Assembly (NCBI RefSeq): GCF_001190945.1
Contig: NZ_CP011112.1
Coordinates: 2,294,001 to 2,358,000, forward strand
Length of the DNA stretch: 64,000 nucleotides
Source: Luteipulveratus mongoliensis
GTDB lineage: Bacteria; Actinomycetota; Actinomycetes; Actinomycetales; Dermatophilaceae
Reading direction: 5' to 3'
Position numbers and translations under genes: made by a program. The notes beneath the pieces were generated by a model that was not told the DNA's origin, made no database searches, and saw nothing but the letters and a program-made list of their open reading frames with translations. Of this stretch, positions 17,752 through 27,175 are shown piece by piece. The number at the start of each line of letters is the position of its first letter. Position 1 is the first letter of the stretch.

Positions 17752-18075
17752 CGGATCTCCTTCGACCCTTGTCCTGGCGTTCTCCGCACCCATGGCGGGG
17801 AATAAATCGGTGGTGAATGCATCTGTATGGATCGAAGACTGGTCTCGACTCCGGAAGGCGTCAGCCCTCCAGGAGGTCGGTGACCGGGTCCCTGATACCG
17901 ATCGGCCGAACGAAACGAAACTGTTTCGTACTACTTGAGAGAGAGTAGACCCGTTGCGCGACGGATGCCAACCCGATTTGGTAGTGACCGACACCACAGT
18001 CCCCGGGTCGGCAGTCACCGCGGGCCGACGCGGGTGCAGTCTTGGCAGCGACGTGCAGCAGCAAAGGAGCGGCTT
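17752..18075. other. Divergent control region between tetR and tmsA
   Basis: This 324-base stretch contains no gene. It holds the TetR-type operator at 17915-17929. On the minus strand TTTCGT, inside the operator, and TATCAG 17 bases further on could be -35 and -10 elements for tetR. The tmsA ribosome-binding site AAAGGAGC lies at the right end. I see no clear tmsA promoter. Confidence 0.5.
17915..17929. promoter_or_regulatory. TetR-type operator
   Basis: ACGAAAC-T-GTTTCGT, a perfect 7-1-7 palindrome 164 bases upstream of the tetR start. The GAAAC/GTTTC half-sites are common for TetR repressors that control MFS pumps. Confidence 0.65.
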
Positions 18076-19470
18076 GTGACGAATGGATCGAGCACGGTGG
18101 GCTGGGAGCAGCATGAGCGCGCGGTGACCGAGCTGCGCGCGCAGCTGGCTGCCGTTCCTCGGGGTGAGCCGGTCCGGCTCGCCAAGCGTTCCTCCAACCT
18201 GTTCCGCCCGCGCGAGGGCACGGGTCGCCCGGGTCTGGACGTCTCGGCCCTGGACTCGGTGATCGAGGTCGACCCCGTACGCCGGGTGGCTCAGGTCCAG
18301 GGCATGTGCACCTACGAGCACCTCGTCGAGGCGACGCTGCCGCACGGGTTGATGCCCTTCGTCGTACCGCAGCTCAAGACGATCACGCTCGGCGGCGCGG
18401 TCACCGGCCTGGGCATCGAGTCCTCGTCGTTCCGCAACGGGCTGCCCCACGAGTCGGTGCGTGAGATGGACATCCTCACCGGCACGGGCGAGATCCTCAC
18501 GGCGACGGCGGACAACGAGCACGCCGAGCTCTTCCGGACGTTCCCCAACTCCTACGGCTCGTTGGGCTACTCCGTCCGCCTCGAGATCGACCTGGACCCG
18601 ATCAAGCCCTACGTCCACCTGCGGCACCTTCGCTTCGGCGAGCTGAGTGAGCTGACGGCCCGCATGGACGAGCTGCTTCGCACCCGCGAGCTCGACGGCC
18701 AGGCCGTGGATTTCCTTGACGGAGTGGTGTTCTCGGCGACCGAGAGCTACCTGATCGTCGGCACGTGGGCCGAGCACGCGCCGTACACGAGCGACTACAC
18801 CGGGCAGCAGATCTTCTACCGCTCGATCCAGGAGCGCGCCGAGGACTACCTCACCGCACACGACTACATCTGGCGCTGGGACACCGACTGGTTCTGGTGC
18901 TCGCGAGCGTTCTACGTCCAGAACCCGAAGGTGCGCCGGCTGGTGCCGAAGCGCTATCTGCGCAGCGACGTCTACGGCAAGATCATCCGGTTCGAGAACC
19001 GGCACGGATGGTTCGCCAAGCGCGATGCGCGCAAGGGCAACCTCCCTCGCGAGCGGGTCGTCCAGGACGTCGAGATCCCGATCGAGCGCACCACAGACTT
19101 CCTCGAGTGGTTCCTCGACAACGTGCCGATCGAGCCGATCTGGTTGTGCCCGTTGGCTGTTCGCGATCACGACAACGGTGACCAGCCGTGGCCGCTCTAT
19201 CCGTTGCGGGTCGGGGAGCAGTACGTCAACGTGGGCTTCTGGTCCACGGTCGAGATCCCGCAGGGCGGCTCGGACGGCGACACCAACAAGGAGATCGAGC
19301 GCGTCGTGGAGGAGCTGGGCGGACACAAGTCGCTCTACTCCGACGCCTACTACGACGAGGCGACCTTCTGGTCGCTCTACGGCGGCGAGACGTACCAGCA
19401 GATCAAGAAGACCTATGACCCGGACGGGCGGTTGCCCGACCTTTACGCAAAGGCGGTGGGACGACGATGA
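18076..19470 (+). CDS. tmsA: FAD-dependent oxidoreductase for 10-methyl fatty acid synthesis (TmsA-like)
   Basis: A 464-residue FAD-linked oxidase of the PCMH/DHCR24-like type, with the FAD region at about 40-190 (VPQLKTITLGGAVTGLGIESSS; SYGSLGYSVRLEI). In tms (bfa) loci this protein reduces the 10-methylene intermediate to the 10-methyl (tuberculostearate) acyl chain on membrane phospholipids. The gene overlaps the next, a CFA-type methyltransferase, by four bases, which is the known tmsA-tmsB pairing. The GTG start has AAAGGAGC seven bases upstream. The assignment rests on this pairing and family resemblance. Confidence 0.82.
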   Translation: MTNGSSTVGWEQHERAVTELRAQLAAVPRGEPVRLAKRSSNLFRPREGTGRPGLDVSALDSVIEVDPVRRVAQVQGMCTYEHLVEATLPHGLMPFVVPQLKTITLGGAVTGLGIESSSFRNGLPHESVREMDILTGTGEILTATADNEHAELFRTFPNSYGSLGYSVRLEIDLDPIKPYVHLRHLRFGELSELTARMDELLRTRELDGQAVDFLDGVVFSATESYLIVGTWAEHAPYTSDYTGQQIFYRSIQERAEDYLTAHDYIWRWDTDWFWCSRAFYVQNPKVRRLVPKRYLRSDVYGKIIRFENRHGWFAKRDARKGNLPRERVVQDVEIPIERTTDFLEWFLDNVPIEPIWLCPLAVRDHDNGDQPWPLYPLRVGEQYVNVGFWSTVEIPQGGSDGDTNKEIERVVEELGGHKSLYSDAYYDEATFWSLYGGETYQQIKKTYDPDGRLPDLYAKAVGRR

Positions 19471-20744
19471 GCATGACGATCGGACAGGTGGCGGACCGTA
19501 TCTTCGGTCCAGATGTGCCGTTCAGGTTCGAGGCGTACGACGGCTCAGTGGGTGGCCGTCTCGACTCGGACATCGTGGTGCGGGTGGAGAACGAGCGCGG
19601 GTTGCGCTATCTCGTGACCGCGCCGGGCGAGCTGGGCATGGTTCGTGCCTACGTTCAGGGAGACCTGGTCCTCGAGGGCGTCGACCCAGGCGATCCGTAC
19701 GACCTGTTGTCCGTGTTCCTGGACAAGCAGCTCGTCCAGCGCCCGGCGCTCAATGAGCTGCCGGAGATCGCGAAGTCGTTGGGTATCAACGCTTTTCGGC
19801 CGCCCGAGCTGCCTCGTGAGGAAGCAGTTCCAGGGTGGCGCCGCACGGTCGAGGGCCTTCGCCACTCGCGCCGCCGCGACGCGGACGCGATCCATCACCA
19901 CTACGACGTGAGCAACGCGTTCTACGAGATGGTGCTGGGTCCGTCGATGACCTACACCTGTGCCTGCTACCCGGAGGACGGCTCGACGCTCGAGGAGGCC
20001 CAGGCGCACAAGTACGACCTGGTCGCCAAGAAGCTCGGGCTCGAGCCCGGCATGCGTCTGCTCGACGTCGGCTGCGGCTGGGGCGGCATGGTGCGGCACG
20101 CGGTGCAGCACTACGGCGTCACCGCGCTCGGGGTCACGCTGTCGGCCGAGCAGGCCGCCTGGGCGCAGCAGCGCATCAAGGAGGACGGTCTGGACGATCG
20201 CGCCGAGGTCCGTCACATGGACTACCGCGATGTCGCCGAGGGTGGCTTCGACGCGGTCAGCTCGATCGGTCTGACCGAGCACATCGGGATCAAGAACTAC
20301 CCGGCGTACTTCACTTTCCTCAACGGCAAGCTGCGTGAGGGCGGGCGGATGCTCAACCACGCCATCACCCGTCCCGACACCGCCTCCAACGGGCTCAAGC
20401 GCGGCGGGTTCATCAACCGCTACGTGTTCCCCGACGGTGAGCTGGCCGGGGTCGGCACGATCGTGTCGACCATGCAGGACCACGGCTTCGAGATCCGGCA
20501 CGTCGAGGACCTGCGCGAGCACTACGCCCGGACGACCCGCGAATGGTGCCGGAACCTCAGCGCCAACTGGGACGCCTGTGTGCGTGAGGCCGGCGCCGGG
20601 ACCGCTCGGGTGTGGGGCCTCTACATGGCCGGCTCGTCGCTCAACTTCGAGCGCAACAACATCCAGCTCCACCAGGTGCTGGGTGTGAAGGTCGGTTCCG
20701 ACGGCGACGCGCACTACCCGCTGCGCCACACCTTCGGCGTCTGA
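19467..20744 (+). CDS. tmsB: SAM-dependent fatty acid 10-methyltransferase (TmsB/UfaA1-like)
   Basis: A 425-residue member of the cyclopropane fatty acid synthase family. It has an N-terminal lipid-binding extension (about 1-130), then HHHYDVSNAFYEMVLGPSMTYTCACY and the SAM-binding motif LLDVGCGWGG (199-208). It should transfer a methylene from SAM to the double bond of oleoyl chains, giving the 10-methylene product that the TmsA-like protein reduces. The start overlaps the tmsA stop as ATGA. The small third gene (tmsC) known in some loci is absent; the next gene is convergent. Confidence 0.85.
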   Translation: MSMTIGQVADRIFGPDVPFRFEAYDGSVGGRLDSDIVVRVENERGLRYLVTAPGELGMVRAYVQGDLVLEGVDPGDPYDLLSVFLDKQLVQRPALNELPEIAKSLGINAFRPPELPREEAVPGWRRTVEGLRHSRRRDADAIHHHYDVSNAFYEMVLGPSMTYTCACYPEDGSTLEEAQAHKYDLVAKKLGLEPGMRLLDVGCGWGGMVRHAVQHYGVTALGVTLSAEQAAWAQQRIKEDGLDDRAEVRHMDYRDVAEGGFDAVSSIGLTEHIGIKNYPAYFTFLNGKLREGGRMLNHAITRPDTASNGLKRGGFINRYVFPDGELAGVGTIVSTMQDHGFEIRHVEDLREHYARTTREWCRNLSANWDACVREAGAGTARVWGLYMAGSSLNFERNNIQLHQVLGVKVGSDGDAHYPLRHTFGV

Positions 20745-20763
20745 GTCAGGCGCCTGGACTCAG
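20741..20763. terminator. Short hairpin between convergent genes
   Basis: CTGAGTC and GACTCAG arms flank an AGGCGCCT core, overlapping the end of tmsB and the end of the minus-strand membrane protein gene. A weak bidirectional terminator is possible. Confidence 0.35.
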
Positions 20764-21296
20764 AGGTGGGGCAGGCTGCTCTCGATCGACATCGGCTTCT
20801 GCAGACCTTCGCGGAGGTATGACGGAGCACCGGTGCGTTCGAGAGCGGCCTGCACCCGACTGATGAGCGCGTCACCGGGCCAGACGTGCCACCACATCGA
20901 GGCGAGCACGAACGGCAGGCCCACCAGGAATGCCAGGCTGCTCGTGGGCTCGACGGCGAAGCAGACGACCATCGTCAGGAGCATGGGCGCCTCGGTCATC
21001 GCGATGCGCAGCATGTGGGTGAGCCGGAAGTCAGTCTCCGACCGACGTGCGGCGCGCTGTGGTTCGAGCCCCGCCTCGGCCGCGGTCACCCGGTAGCCCG
21101 CGACGGTGGCGAGTCCGAAGCCGACTGCCGCGAGGACCGGGCCGACGGCGTACGTCCATGAGGGCGGTGCGTCCACGCCGAGGCTCACGACCAGGACGAC
21201 CGCGATCACCAGGGGAGCGAGCAGGATGGCGCTGCTCAGGATTCGCAGGCTCATCAGGCTCGAGGATCGGGTCCGTGGACCGGTCGCGGCGCTCAT
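20760..21296 (-). CDS. Small membrane protein, four TM segments
   Basis: A 178-residue protein with hydrophobic segments near 18-40, 50-68, 98-115 and 120-140 and a soluble C-terminal tail. No family recognised. It converges on tmsB with only 15 bases between stops. Confidence 0.65.
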   Translation of the reverse strand: MSAATGPRTRSSSLMSLRILSSAILLAPLVIAVVLVVSLGVDAPPSWTYAVGPVLAAVGFGLATVAGYRVTAAEAGLEPQRAARRSETDFRLTHMLRIAMTEAPMLLTMVVCFAVEPTSSLAFLVGLPFVLASMWWHVWPGDALISRVQAALERTGAPSYLREGLQKPMSIESSLPHL

Positions 21297-21454
21297 CCCC
21301 TGAGCCTAGCGATCGCGCGGATCTGGGCCCCTGGCGCCGGAATTGGGTGGCGGGACCCGGTGTTGAGTCAAGTAGGCTGGAGAGCCTGCGGCCAGCTCGT
21401 CCGGTCGCGACAACTGAACAGCGTGACGTGCCCGTCCGACATGTCGGACTCCAT

Positions 21455-21820
21455 GGGGGTGATCGGTTTCGACGTTGATCGCCGTTGCAGGAGAAGCGGG
21501 CCGAGGATGCACGGTTATCTCGTTAACGATCCGTGCAAACCCCATAGGTGCCAATTCAAAGCGCACCGACTTCGCCCTTGCTGCCTAAGCAAGCCTGAAG
21601 TCCGTCAGCCTGGGCGCGCTTCCGTCCCAGATCCTGGCGTCAGCTAGGAAGCTTGCTGCGTCGTCATGTCGAGGGACGGCGCGGGACTCTTACTCGACTG
21701 GGCCTGTCAGGGAACGTGTGCGTGCGAGCCCTGGGGCCGAGAAAATCCATAGCGCACTGCGCCCGGAGAAGTCCTTCTTCGCGCTCAGCGGACCCGGGTT
21801 CGATTCCCGGCACCTCCACC
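21455..21820 (+). ncRNA. ssrA: tmRNA (transfer-messenger RNA)
   Basis: The 5' end (GGGGGUGAUCGGUUUCGACGU) and 3' end (GGUUCGAUUCCCGGCACCUCCACCA, split here over the T-arm and acceptor) are those of an alanine-accepting tmRNA. GGGGGUG pairs with CACCUCC in the acceptor stem, with ACCA encoded. The internal reading frame at 21550-21588 gives the tag ANSKRTDFALAA followed by TAA. It rescues ribosomes stalled on broken mRNA and marks the product for proteolysis. A strong terminator follows. No integrase or prophage lies beside it, although ssrA is a frequent integration site. Confidence 0.97.
21550..21588 (+). other. tmRNA tag-peptide reading frame
   Basis: Codes for A-N-S-K-R-T-D-F-A-L-A-A then TAA. 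The resume codon is GCC. The C-terminal ALAA is the usual protease recognition end. Confidence 0.92.
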
Positions 21821-21847
21821 ACCCATGTGGCACGTCACGCCAGTCAG

Positions 21848-21890
21848 CCAGAGGGCTCGAGCGATCTTGTCGCTCGAGCCCTCTGGTTTT
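21848..21890 (+). terminator. Rho-independent terminator of ssrA
   Basis: A 17-bp perfect stem (21848-21864 with 21870-21886) with a five-base loop, followed by TTTT. It may also serve the convergent SIMPL-domain gene. Confidence 0.9.
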
Positions 21891-21902
21891 GTCTGTGCGC
21901 GG

Positions 21903-22520
21903 TCAGTCCAGCGCCCACCGCACCTGCAGCTGGGTCTTGACGGTGTGCTGGCCCTGCTCGACCCCTCCGTCACCGGCCGCCATCGCGAACCGCATCTCGG
22001 GGCCGGGGCCGCCTCGCGCCCCCGGCTGGTCGATGGCCAGGACCTGACCCAGGGACCGACCGGCCAGCTCGGCGAGGGCGGTCACCTGGCGGTGCGCGTC
22101 GGCGTACGCCGCCTGCCGGGCTCGGTCCGCCAGGCTCGTCTCGTCGTCGACGGCCAGCCCCAACGACTCGAGCCGGAAGGCGTTGCCGACGGCCGACGCG
22201 ACCTTGGACAGCACGGTCCCGACGGTCCCCGGCTCACGCCACGTCACGCTGAATCGGTGGGTGGCTTCGTAACCGGACGGCACGCCGTCCTGGCCCCATC
22301 GCGTGTCCACCGACACGCCAAGGGTGCGCAGATCTCGATCCTCGACGCCCTGCTCGCGCAGTGACGTGCTGAGTGCGACGGCCGATTGCTGGCAGGTGTC
22401 GAGGGCGGTGCTGACATCGCGAGCCTCGGCCCGCGCGGCCATCACCAGACGGACGATGTCGGGTGCATCCGCGGCCGAGCCGGTGCCGATCACGGTGATG
22501 CTGTGGTCCGGAGCAGTCAT
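21903..22520 (-). CDS. SIMPL (DUF541) domain protein
   Basis: A 205-residue protein of the SIMPL/DUF541 family, with the N-terminal ITVIGTGSAADAPD strand, the central DLRTLGVSVDTRW-GYEATHRFSVTW region and the helix LADRARQAAYADAHRQVTALAELAG. No signal peptide is present, so it is probably cytoplasmic, unlike many relatives. Molecular function is unknown. The ATG at 22520 is preferred over a TTG six codons earlier. Confidence 0.8.
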   Translation of the reverse strand: MTAPDHSITVIGTGSAADAPDIVRLVMAARAEARDVSTALDTCQQSAVALSTSLREQGVEDRDLRTLGVSVDTRWGQDGVPSGYEATHRFSVTWREPGTVGTVLSKVASAVGNAFRLESLGLAVDDETSLADRARQAAYADAHRQVTALAELAGRSLGQVLAIDQPGARGGPGPEMRFAMAAGDGGVEQGQHTVKTQLQVRWALD

Positions 22521-22586
22521 GTCGCGACTCTCGCACAACCAGCCCGGTCACGCCGTTCGCAGACCGGGACTGACAGAATCCCTTTC

Positions 22587-22928
22587 GTGCAATCGTTCGC
22601 GGAACGGCACTCTCGGGACGGGGGCGATGGAGCGCCGGTCGGGGGCCGGTCAGATGCCCTCATGTGGTTGGGCCTGGGTGCCCTCGTCAGCGTGGTCGGA
22701 TTCATCCTTGGCCACCTGATGCCGACCATTGCCGGCATCCTCCTCGCGCTCCCAGGCCTGCTGATCTTCCTGCTCGACCGCTACTCCGGCGGACACCCGG
22801 CGCCGCCGCTCCTCTCTGATGAGGAAGAGGACGACGAGGACGAGGATGAGTACCGGGACGAGGACGACGAGTACGGCGAGTACGACGACGAAGACCCTAC
22901 TGAGGAGTACTTCCCGCGGCGGAGATGA
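22587..22928 (+). CDS. Small membrane protein with highly acidic tail
   Basis: A 113-residue protein with two hydrophobic segments (about 27-62) and a tail made almost entirely of Asp, Glu, Tyr and Arg that ends in PRRR. No family recognised. The GTG start follows a -10-like CAGAAT by seven bases (leaderless style); an internal ATG at 22662, directly at the first membrane segment, is an alternative. Confidence 0.6.
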   Translation: MQSFAERHSRDGGDGAPVGGRSDALMWLGLGALVSVVGFILGHLMPTIAGILLALPGLLIFLLDRYSGGHPAPPLLSDEEEDDEDEDEYRDEDDEYGEYDDEDPTEEYFPRRR

Positions 22929-22979
22929 CATGGTGGCCCGCTGACCGTCGTACCCGGTTGTGGGGCCAGAATGTCGGGC

Positions 22980-24395
22980 ATGAGTGTGCCGTCAGTCTCC
23001 AACTCGATCACTGTCCGCCTCGAGCTCCCCGGTCGTACGACGGCCGTCAGCGAGCTCACGAGCGCGGTCGAGCGCGGAGGCGGGCTGATCACCGCTCTCG
23101 ACATCACGGCCGCCAGCAACGACAGGCTGCGCGTCGATGTCACGGCGGCGGCCAGGGACACCGGCCACGCCGATGAGCTGGTCGAGGCGATGCGGGCCGT
23201 CGACGGCGTCGAGATCGGCAAGGTGTCCGACCGGACGTTCCTGGTCCACCTCGGCGGCAAGCTGAAGATCGAGTCGAAGGTTCCGATCCGCAACCGCGAC
23301 GACTTGTCCTTGATCTACACGCCAGGTGTGGCGCGCGTCTGCATGGCGATCGCGGACAACCCGGAGGACGCACGGCGGCTGACCATCAAGCGCAACACGG
23401 TGGCCGTCGTGACCGACGGCAGCGCGGTGCTCGGCCTGGGCAACATCGGGCCGCTGGCTGCTCTGCCGGTCATGGAGGGCAAGGCCGCGCTGTTCAAGCG
23501 GTTCGCCGATATCGACGCGTTCCCGATCTGCCTGGACACCCAGGACACCGAGGAGATCATCCGCACCGTCAAGGCGATCGCACCGGTGTTCGCCGGAATC
23601 AACCTCGAAGACATCTCGGCGCCCCGCTGCTTCGAGGTCGAGGCCCGACTGCGTGACGAGCTGGACATCCCGGTCTTCCACGACGACCAGCACGGCACCG
23701 CGATCGTCACGCTGGCCGCGCTGCGCAACGCGCTGCGCGTGGTCGACAAGGAGCTGGCCGACGTCCGCATCGTGATGAGCGGTGCAGGCGCGGCCGGCAC
23801 CGCGATCCTCAAGCTGCTGCTGCACGCCGGCGCTCGCGACGTGGTCGTCGCCGACATCAACGGTGTCGTGCACAGCGACCGCGAAGACGTACGCGACGGA
23901 GCCCATGGCCACCTGACCTGGACGGCTGAGCACACCAACCCGAGAGGTCAGTCCGGGACATTGAAGGATGCCTTGGTCGGTGCCGATGTCTTCATCGGGG
24001 TGTCGGCGCCAAACCTGTTGCAGGGCAAGGACATTGGCACGATGGCCGACGACGCGATCGTGTTCGCGCTCGCTAATCCAGTGCCCGAGGTCGATCCGGC
24101 TGAGGCAGGCAAGTACGCCGCTGTCGTCGCCACCGGACGCAGCGACTCGGCCAACCAGATCAACAACGTGCTCGTCTTCCCGGGCGTCTTCCGTGGCCTG
24201 CTCGATGCAGCAGCGACCAAGGTCTCGGAGAAGGTCATGATCGCCGCGGCGAACGCGCTGTCGGAGACGGTGTCGGCAGACGAGCTCAACCCGGCGTACA
24301 TCGTGCCCAGCGTCTTCCACCCCGACGTGGCGAAGGTCGTCGCACGCGCAGTCGCTGACGCGGCTCGCGCAGAGAAGGAAGAGTCCGACAGCTGA
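22980..24395 (+). CDS. NAD(P)-dependent malic enzyme with N-terminal ACT domain
   Basis: A 471-residue enzyme that decarboxylates malate to pyruvate. An N-terminal ACT-type regulatory region (about 8-85) precedes the malic enzyme core: [12 protein letters not shown], the NAD-linked strand [15 protein letters not shown], the metal-site stretch [18 protein letters not shown] followed by [11 protein letters not shown], and the Rossmann motif GAGAAGTA. The length and missing C-terminal phosphotransacetylase domain fit the short bacterial form. The start has a -10-like CAGAAT seven bases upstream; an ATG three codons earlier is also possible. Confidence 0.93.
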   Translation: MSVPSVSNSITVRLELPGRTTAVSELTSAVERGGGLITALDITAASNDRLRVDVTAAARDTGHADELVEAMRAVDGVEIGKVSDRTFLVHLGGKLKIESKVPIRNRDDLSLIYTPGVARVCMAIADNPEDARRLTIKRNTVAVVTDGSAVLGLGNIGPLAALPVMEGKAALFKRFADIDAFPICLDTQDTEEIIRTVKAIAPVFAGINLEDISAPRCFEVEARLRDELDIPVFHDDQHGTAIVTLAALRNALRVVDKELADVRIVMSGAGAAGTAILKLLLHAGARDVVVADINGVVHSDREDVRDGAHGHLTWTAEHTNPRGQSGTLKDALVGADVFIGVSAPNLLQGKDIGTMADDAIVFALANPVPEVDPAEAGKYAAVVATGRSDSANQINNVLVFPGVFRGLLDAAATKVSEKVMIAAANALSETVSADELNPAYIVPSVFHPDVAKVVARAVADAARAEKEESDS

Positions 24396-24411
24396 TCCAA
24401 GCGGGGCAGAC

Positions 24412-24432
24412 GCGACCGTCGATGGCGGTCGC
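24412..24432 (+). terminator. Weak hairpin after the malic enzyme gene
   Basis: GCGACCG and CGGTCGC arms (7 bp) with a seven-base loop, 17 bases after the stop; no T tract. Downstream, TATGCT (24523-24528) may be a -10 element for the helicase gene. Confidence 0.4.
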
Positions 24433-24664
24433 AGTCCTGATTCCGCGGTGAATCGTGGCGGATATCACCCGAATCGTCGCCCGCGAGGCCTGGATGTGGT
24501 TCTTTACCACACGCTGAGGCCGCTATGCTTGCCGTTCACCTAGTACGCGATCTTGCGTTCCCCTTCTTGAGCGCCGAGATCACACGATGCCGCCTGAGCG
24601 GGCCCACGATGAGGCCCGGCTCCGACAACGATGCGGCCGGTACTCAAGTCGAAGCGAGAACGAA

Positions 24665-27154
24665 GTGAAGTCATCTCACCGTGGGCAAAGCCCTGCCCAG
24701 AACCAGAAGAAGGCGCGCTGGTCGCGCGTTCAGAAGGTCGAAGCGCAGCGCGCTGCCGTGCGCAAGCAGGTCAAGCAGACCCGGTCCGAGGCGGCCGGCT
24801 CCGACCAGCCCCGTCGCGACGATCGCCCCCGCAACAACGAGCGCTCCTACGAGCGTCGTGACCGCGACGACCGGCGTCCGCCGCGTGGTCGCGATGACCG
24901 TGGTGGATACCAGGGCAACCGTGACGGCGACAGCCGCACGGGTGGTTACCAGGGCAACCGGTCCGGCGGGTACCAGGGCAACCGAGACCGCGACGACCGC
25001 GGTGGTTACCAGGGCAACCGAGACCGCAATGACCGTGGTGGTTACCAGGGCAACCGGACCGGTGGATACCAGGGCAACCGTGACGGCGACAACCGCACGG
25101 GCGGCTACCAGGGCAACCGGGACCGTAACGATCGCGGCGGCTATCAGGGCAACCGGACCGGTGGCTACCAGGGCAACCGTGACGGCGACAACCGCACGGG
25201 CGGCTATCAGGGCAATCGGACCGGTGGCTATCAGGGCAACCGTGACCGGGACGACCGCACGGGCGGCTACCAGGGCAACCGGGACCGTAACGACCGTGGC
25301 GGCTATCAGGGCAACCGTGACGGCGACAACCGCACGGGCGGCTACCAGGGCAATCGGACCGGTGGCTATCAGGGCAACCGCGACCGCAATGACCGTGGCG
25401 GCTACCAGGGCAACCGTGATGACCGTGGTGGATACCAGGGCAACCGCGACCGAGACAACCGGTCCGGCGGGTACCAAGGCAACCGAGACAACCGGACCGG
25501 TGGCTACCAGGGCAACCGGGATGACCGCGGTGGCTATCAGGGCAACCGCGACCGCTCGACCCAGCGACCGTCGTACGACCGTCAGCAGGCCCCTCGACGC
25601 GATGACGCGGTCGAGGCCACCGTCGAGGCGGCTGACACCTCAGCTGTCGAGGCGACGAACGATGCGGTCAACGTGACCGTGGACTCGGTCGAGGAGGCCA
25701 CGGACATGCAGACAGAGACCATGTCGACAGAGACGGTGCCAGCAGAGACGGTGCCAGCAGAGACGGTGCCGACCGAGACCGTGCAGGCGGACGAGTCCGA
25801 GGGCACCGAGCCGATCGCGACCACCTTCGCCGAGCTGGGCCTGCCCGACGCCCTGACCGAGCGGCTGGCCCGCGACGGCATTACCGCACCGTTCCCGATC
25901 CAGGCCGCGACGATCCCGGACGCGATGGCCGGCAAGGACGTGCTCGGCCGAGGCCGTACGGGCTCCGGCAAGACGCTCTCCTTCGGCCTGCCGACACTGG
26001 CTCGCCTGGCTGCGGGTGGCAAGGCGCGCCCGGGTCAGCCGCGTGCCATCGTGCTCACTCCGACCCGTGAGCTCGCGATGCAGATCAGCGACGCGCTCCA
26101 GCCCCTGGTGCACGTCGTCGGGCTGCGGCACAAGCTGGTGGCCGGCGGTATGCCGTACGAGCCGCAGCTGCAGGCCCTGGATCGCGGTCTCGACCTGCTG
26201 ATCGCGACCCCCGGCCGCCTGATGGATCTGATGGAGCGCGGCGCCGCAGACCTGTCTCGGGTCGAGGTCGCCATCCTCGACGAGGCCGACCACATGGCCG
26301 AGATGGGGTTCCTTGAGGCCATCACCGAGATCCTGGACCAGGTGCCGGAGGGCGGCCAGCGGCTGCTCTTCTCAGCGACGTTGGACCGCGGGATCGACGG
26401 AATCGTCGATCGCTACCTCGTCGACCCGGTCACCCACTCGACGGACGACGCGCAGGCCTCGGTGGCCACGATGGTCCACCACGCGCTGCTGATCGAGCCG
26501 CGCGACAAGAAGGCTGTCATCGCGGAGGTCGCCAACCGTGAGGGCCGGACCGTGGTGTTCTGCCGCACCAAGCTGGGCGCCGACCGCGTAGCCGGCGAGC
26601 TGCGCGACCTCGGTGTCGTGGCAGCCGCACTGCACGGTGGCCTCAACCAGGGACAGCGCAACAAGGTGCTGTCGGCGTTCAAGGACGGCCGGGTGCCCGT
26701 GCTCGTCGCGACCGATGTCGCGGCCCGCGGTATCCACGTCGACGACGTGGGCGTCGTGCTCCAGGTCGACCCGCCGGCTGACCACAAGGACTACCTCCAC
26801 CGTGCCGGACGCACGGCTCGCGCAGGCGAGAAGGGCACCGTCGTGACCCTCGCGCTGCCGCACCAGCGTCGGACCGTGCAGCGCCTGCTGGACGACGCGG
26901 GCGTCGGCGTACGTCTGCAGAAGGCCAACCCGGGTGACGCCGTGATCGCTGACGCCGGTGGTCGTACGCCCGAGGGCCGACCGATCACCGAGAGTGACCT
27001 GCACCGCCTCATCGCGCCGCCGCGTAGCGGTCGTCGTGAGGGCTACGGGCAGCGCTCGGGTGGTCGCCAGGGCGGCTACCGCGGGGGCCGTGACCGGGGT
27101 GGCTCGTCCTACCGCGGTCAGGGCGGTCCGCGACGCAGCCACCGCGACCGCTGA
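24665..27154 (+). CDS. DEAD-box RNA helicase with GGYQGNR repeat domain
   Basis: An 829-residue RNA helicase. The N-terminal 80 residues are basic, and residues 80-295 are a low-complexity tract with 20 copies of GGYQGNR. An acidic Thr/Glu/Val linker follows, then the helicase core: Walker A GRTGSGKT (Lys436), PTREL, TPGR, DEAD at 539-542, [12 protein letters not shown] and HRAGRTAR. A short RGG-rich tail ends the protein. Actinobacterial DEAD-box proteins of this type act in ribosome assembly and RNA decay, often in the cold. The repeat tract probably binds RNA or drives condensate formation. The GTG start is chosen because the basic N-terminus begins there; its ribosome-binding site is weak. 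Confidence 0.9.
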   Translation: MKSSHRGQSPAQNQKKARWSRVQKVEAQRAAVRKQVKQTRSEAAGSDQPRRDDRPRNNERSYERRDRDDRRPPRGRDDRGGYQGNRDGDSRTGGYQGNRSGGYQGNRDRDDRGGYQGNRDRNDRGGYQGNRTGGYQGNRDGDNRTGGYQGNRDRNDRGGYQGNRTGGYQGNRDGDNRTGGYQGNRTGGYQGNRDRDDRTGGYQGNRDRNDRGGYQGNRDGDNRTGGYQGNRTGGYQGNRDRNDRGGYQGNRDDRGGYQGNRDRDNRSGGYQGNRDNRTGGYQGNRDDRGGYQGNRDRSTQRPSYDRQQAPRRDDAVEATVEAADTSAVEATNDAVNVTVDSVEEATDMQTETMSTETVPAETVPAETVPTETVQADESEGTEPIATTFAELGLPDALTERLARDGITAPFPIQAATIPDAMAGKDVLGRGRTGSGKTLSFGLPTLARLAAGGKARPGQPRAIVLTPTRELAMQISDALQPLVHVVGLRHKLVAGGMPYEPQLQALDRGLDLLIATPGRLMDLMERGAADLSRVEVAILDEADHMAEMGFLEAITEILDQVPEGGQRLLFSATLDRGIDGIVDRYLVDPVTHSTDDAQASVATMVHHALLIEPRDKKAVIAEVANREGRTVVFCRTKLGADRVAGELRDLGVVAAALHGGLNQGQRNKVLSAFKDGRVPVLVATDVAARGIHVDDVGVVLQVDPPADHKDYLHRAGRTARAGEKGTVVTLALPHQRRTVQRLLDDAGVGVRLQKANPGDAVIADAGGRTPEGRPITESDLHRLIAPPRSGRREGYGQRSGGRQGGYRGGRDRGGSSYRGQGGPRRSHRDR
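24902..25549 (+). repeat. Tandem repeat encoding 20 GGYQGNR units
   Basis: Coding repeat of 21-base cores (GGNGGNTAYCAGGGCAAC and Arg codon) separated by 0-18 bases that encode DRDD, DRND, DGDN or T spacers. The DNA is nearly identical between copies, which makes all six frames look open here. Confidence 0.95.
25726..25770 (+). repeat. Three 15-bp direct repeats in the helicase linker
   Basis: Units of the form RRCAGAGACGGTGCC encode (T/A)ETVP three times in a row. Likely slippage-generated and length-variable between strains. Confidence 0.8.
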
Positions 27155-27175
27155 GCGGCAGGTCACAATAGCCCG

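Noticed and set aside
17752-19326. Long minus-strand frame extending tetR to 733 codons
   Set aside because: The upstream part is antisense to tmsA and lacks domain features; tetR has its own AAGGAG and ATG at 17751.
21780-21820. Apparent tRNA 3' half with T-loop GGTTCGATTCC and CCA end
   Set aside because: It is the tRNA-like 3' end of tmRNA; the matching 5' half is at 21455.
24671-25676. Long open frames on both strands across the helicase repeat, one encoding a Val/Ala-rich, membrane-like protein
   Set aside because: They are by-products of the near-identical tandem repeat; the helicase frame continues in phase through the tract.
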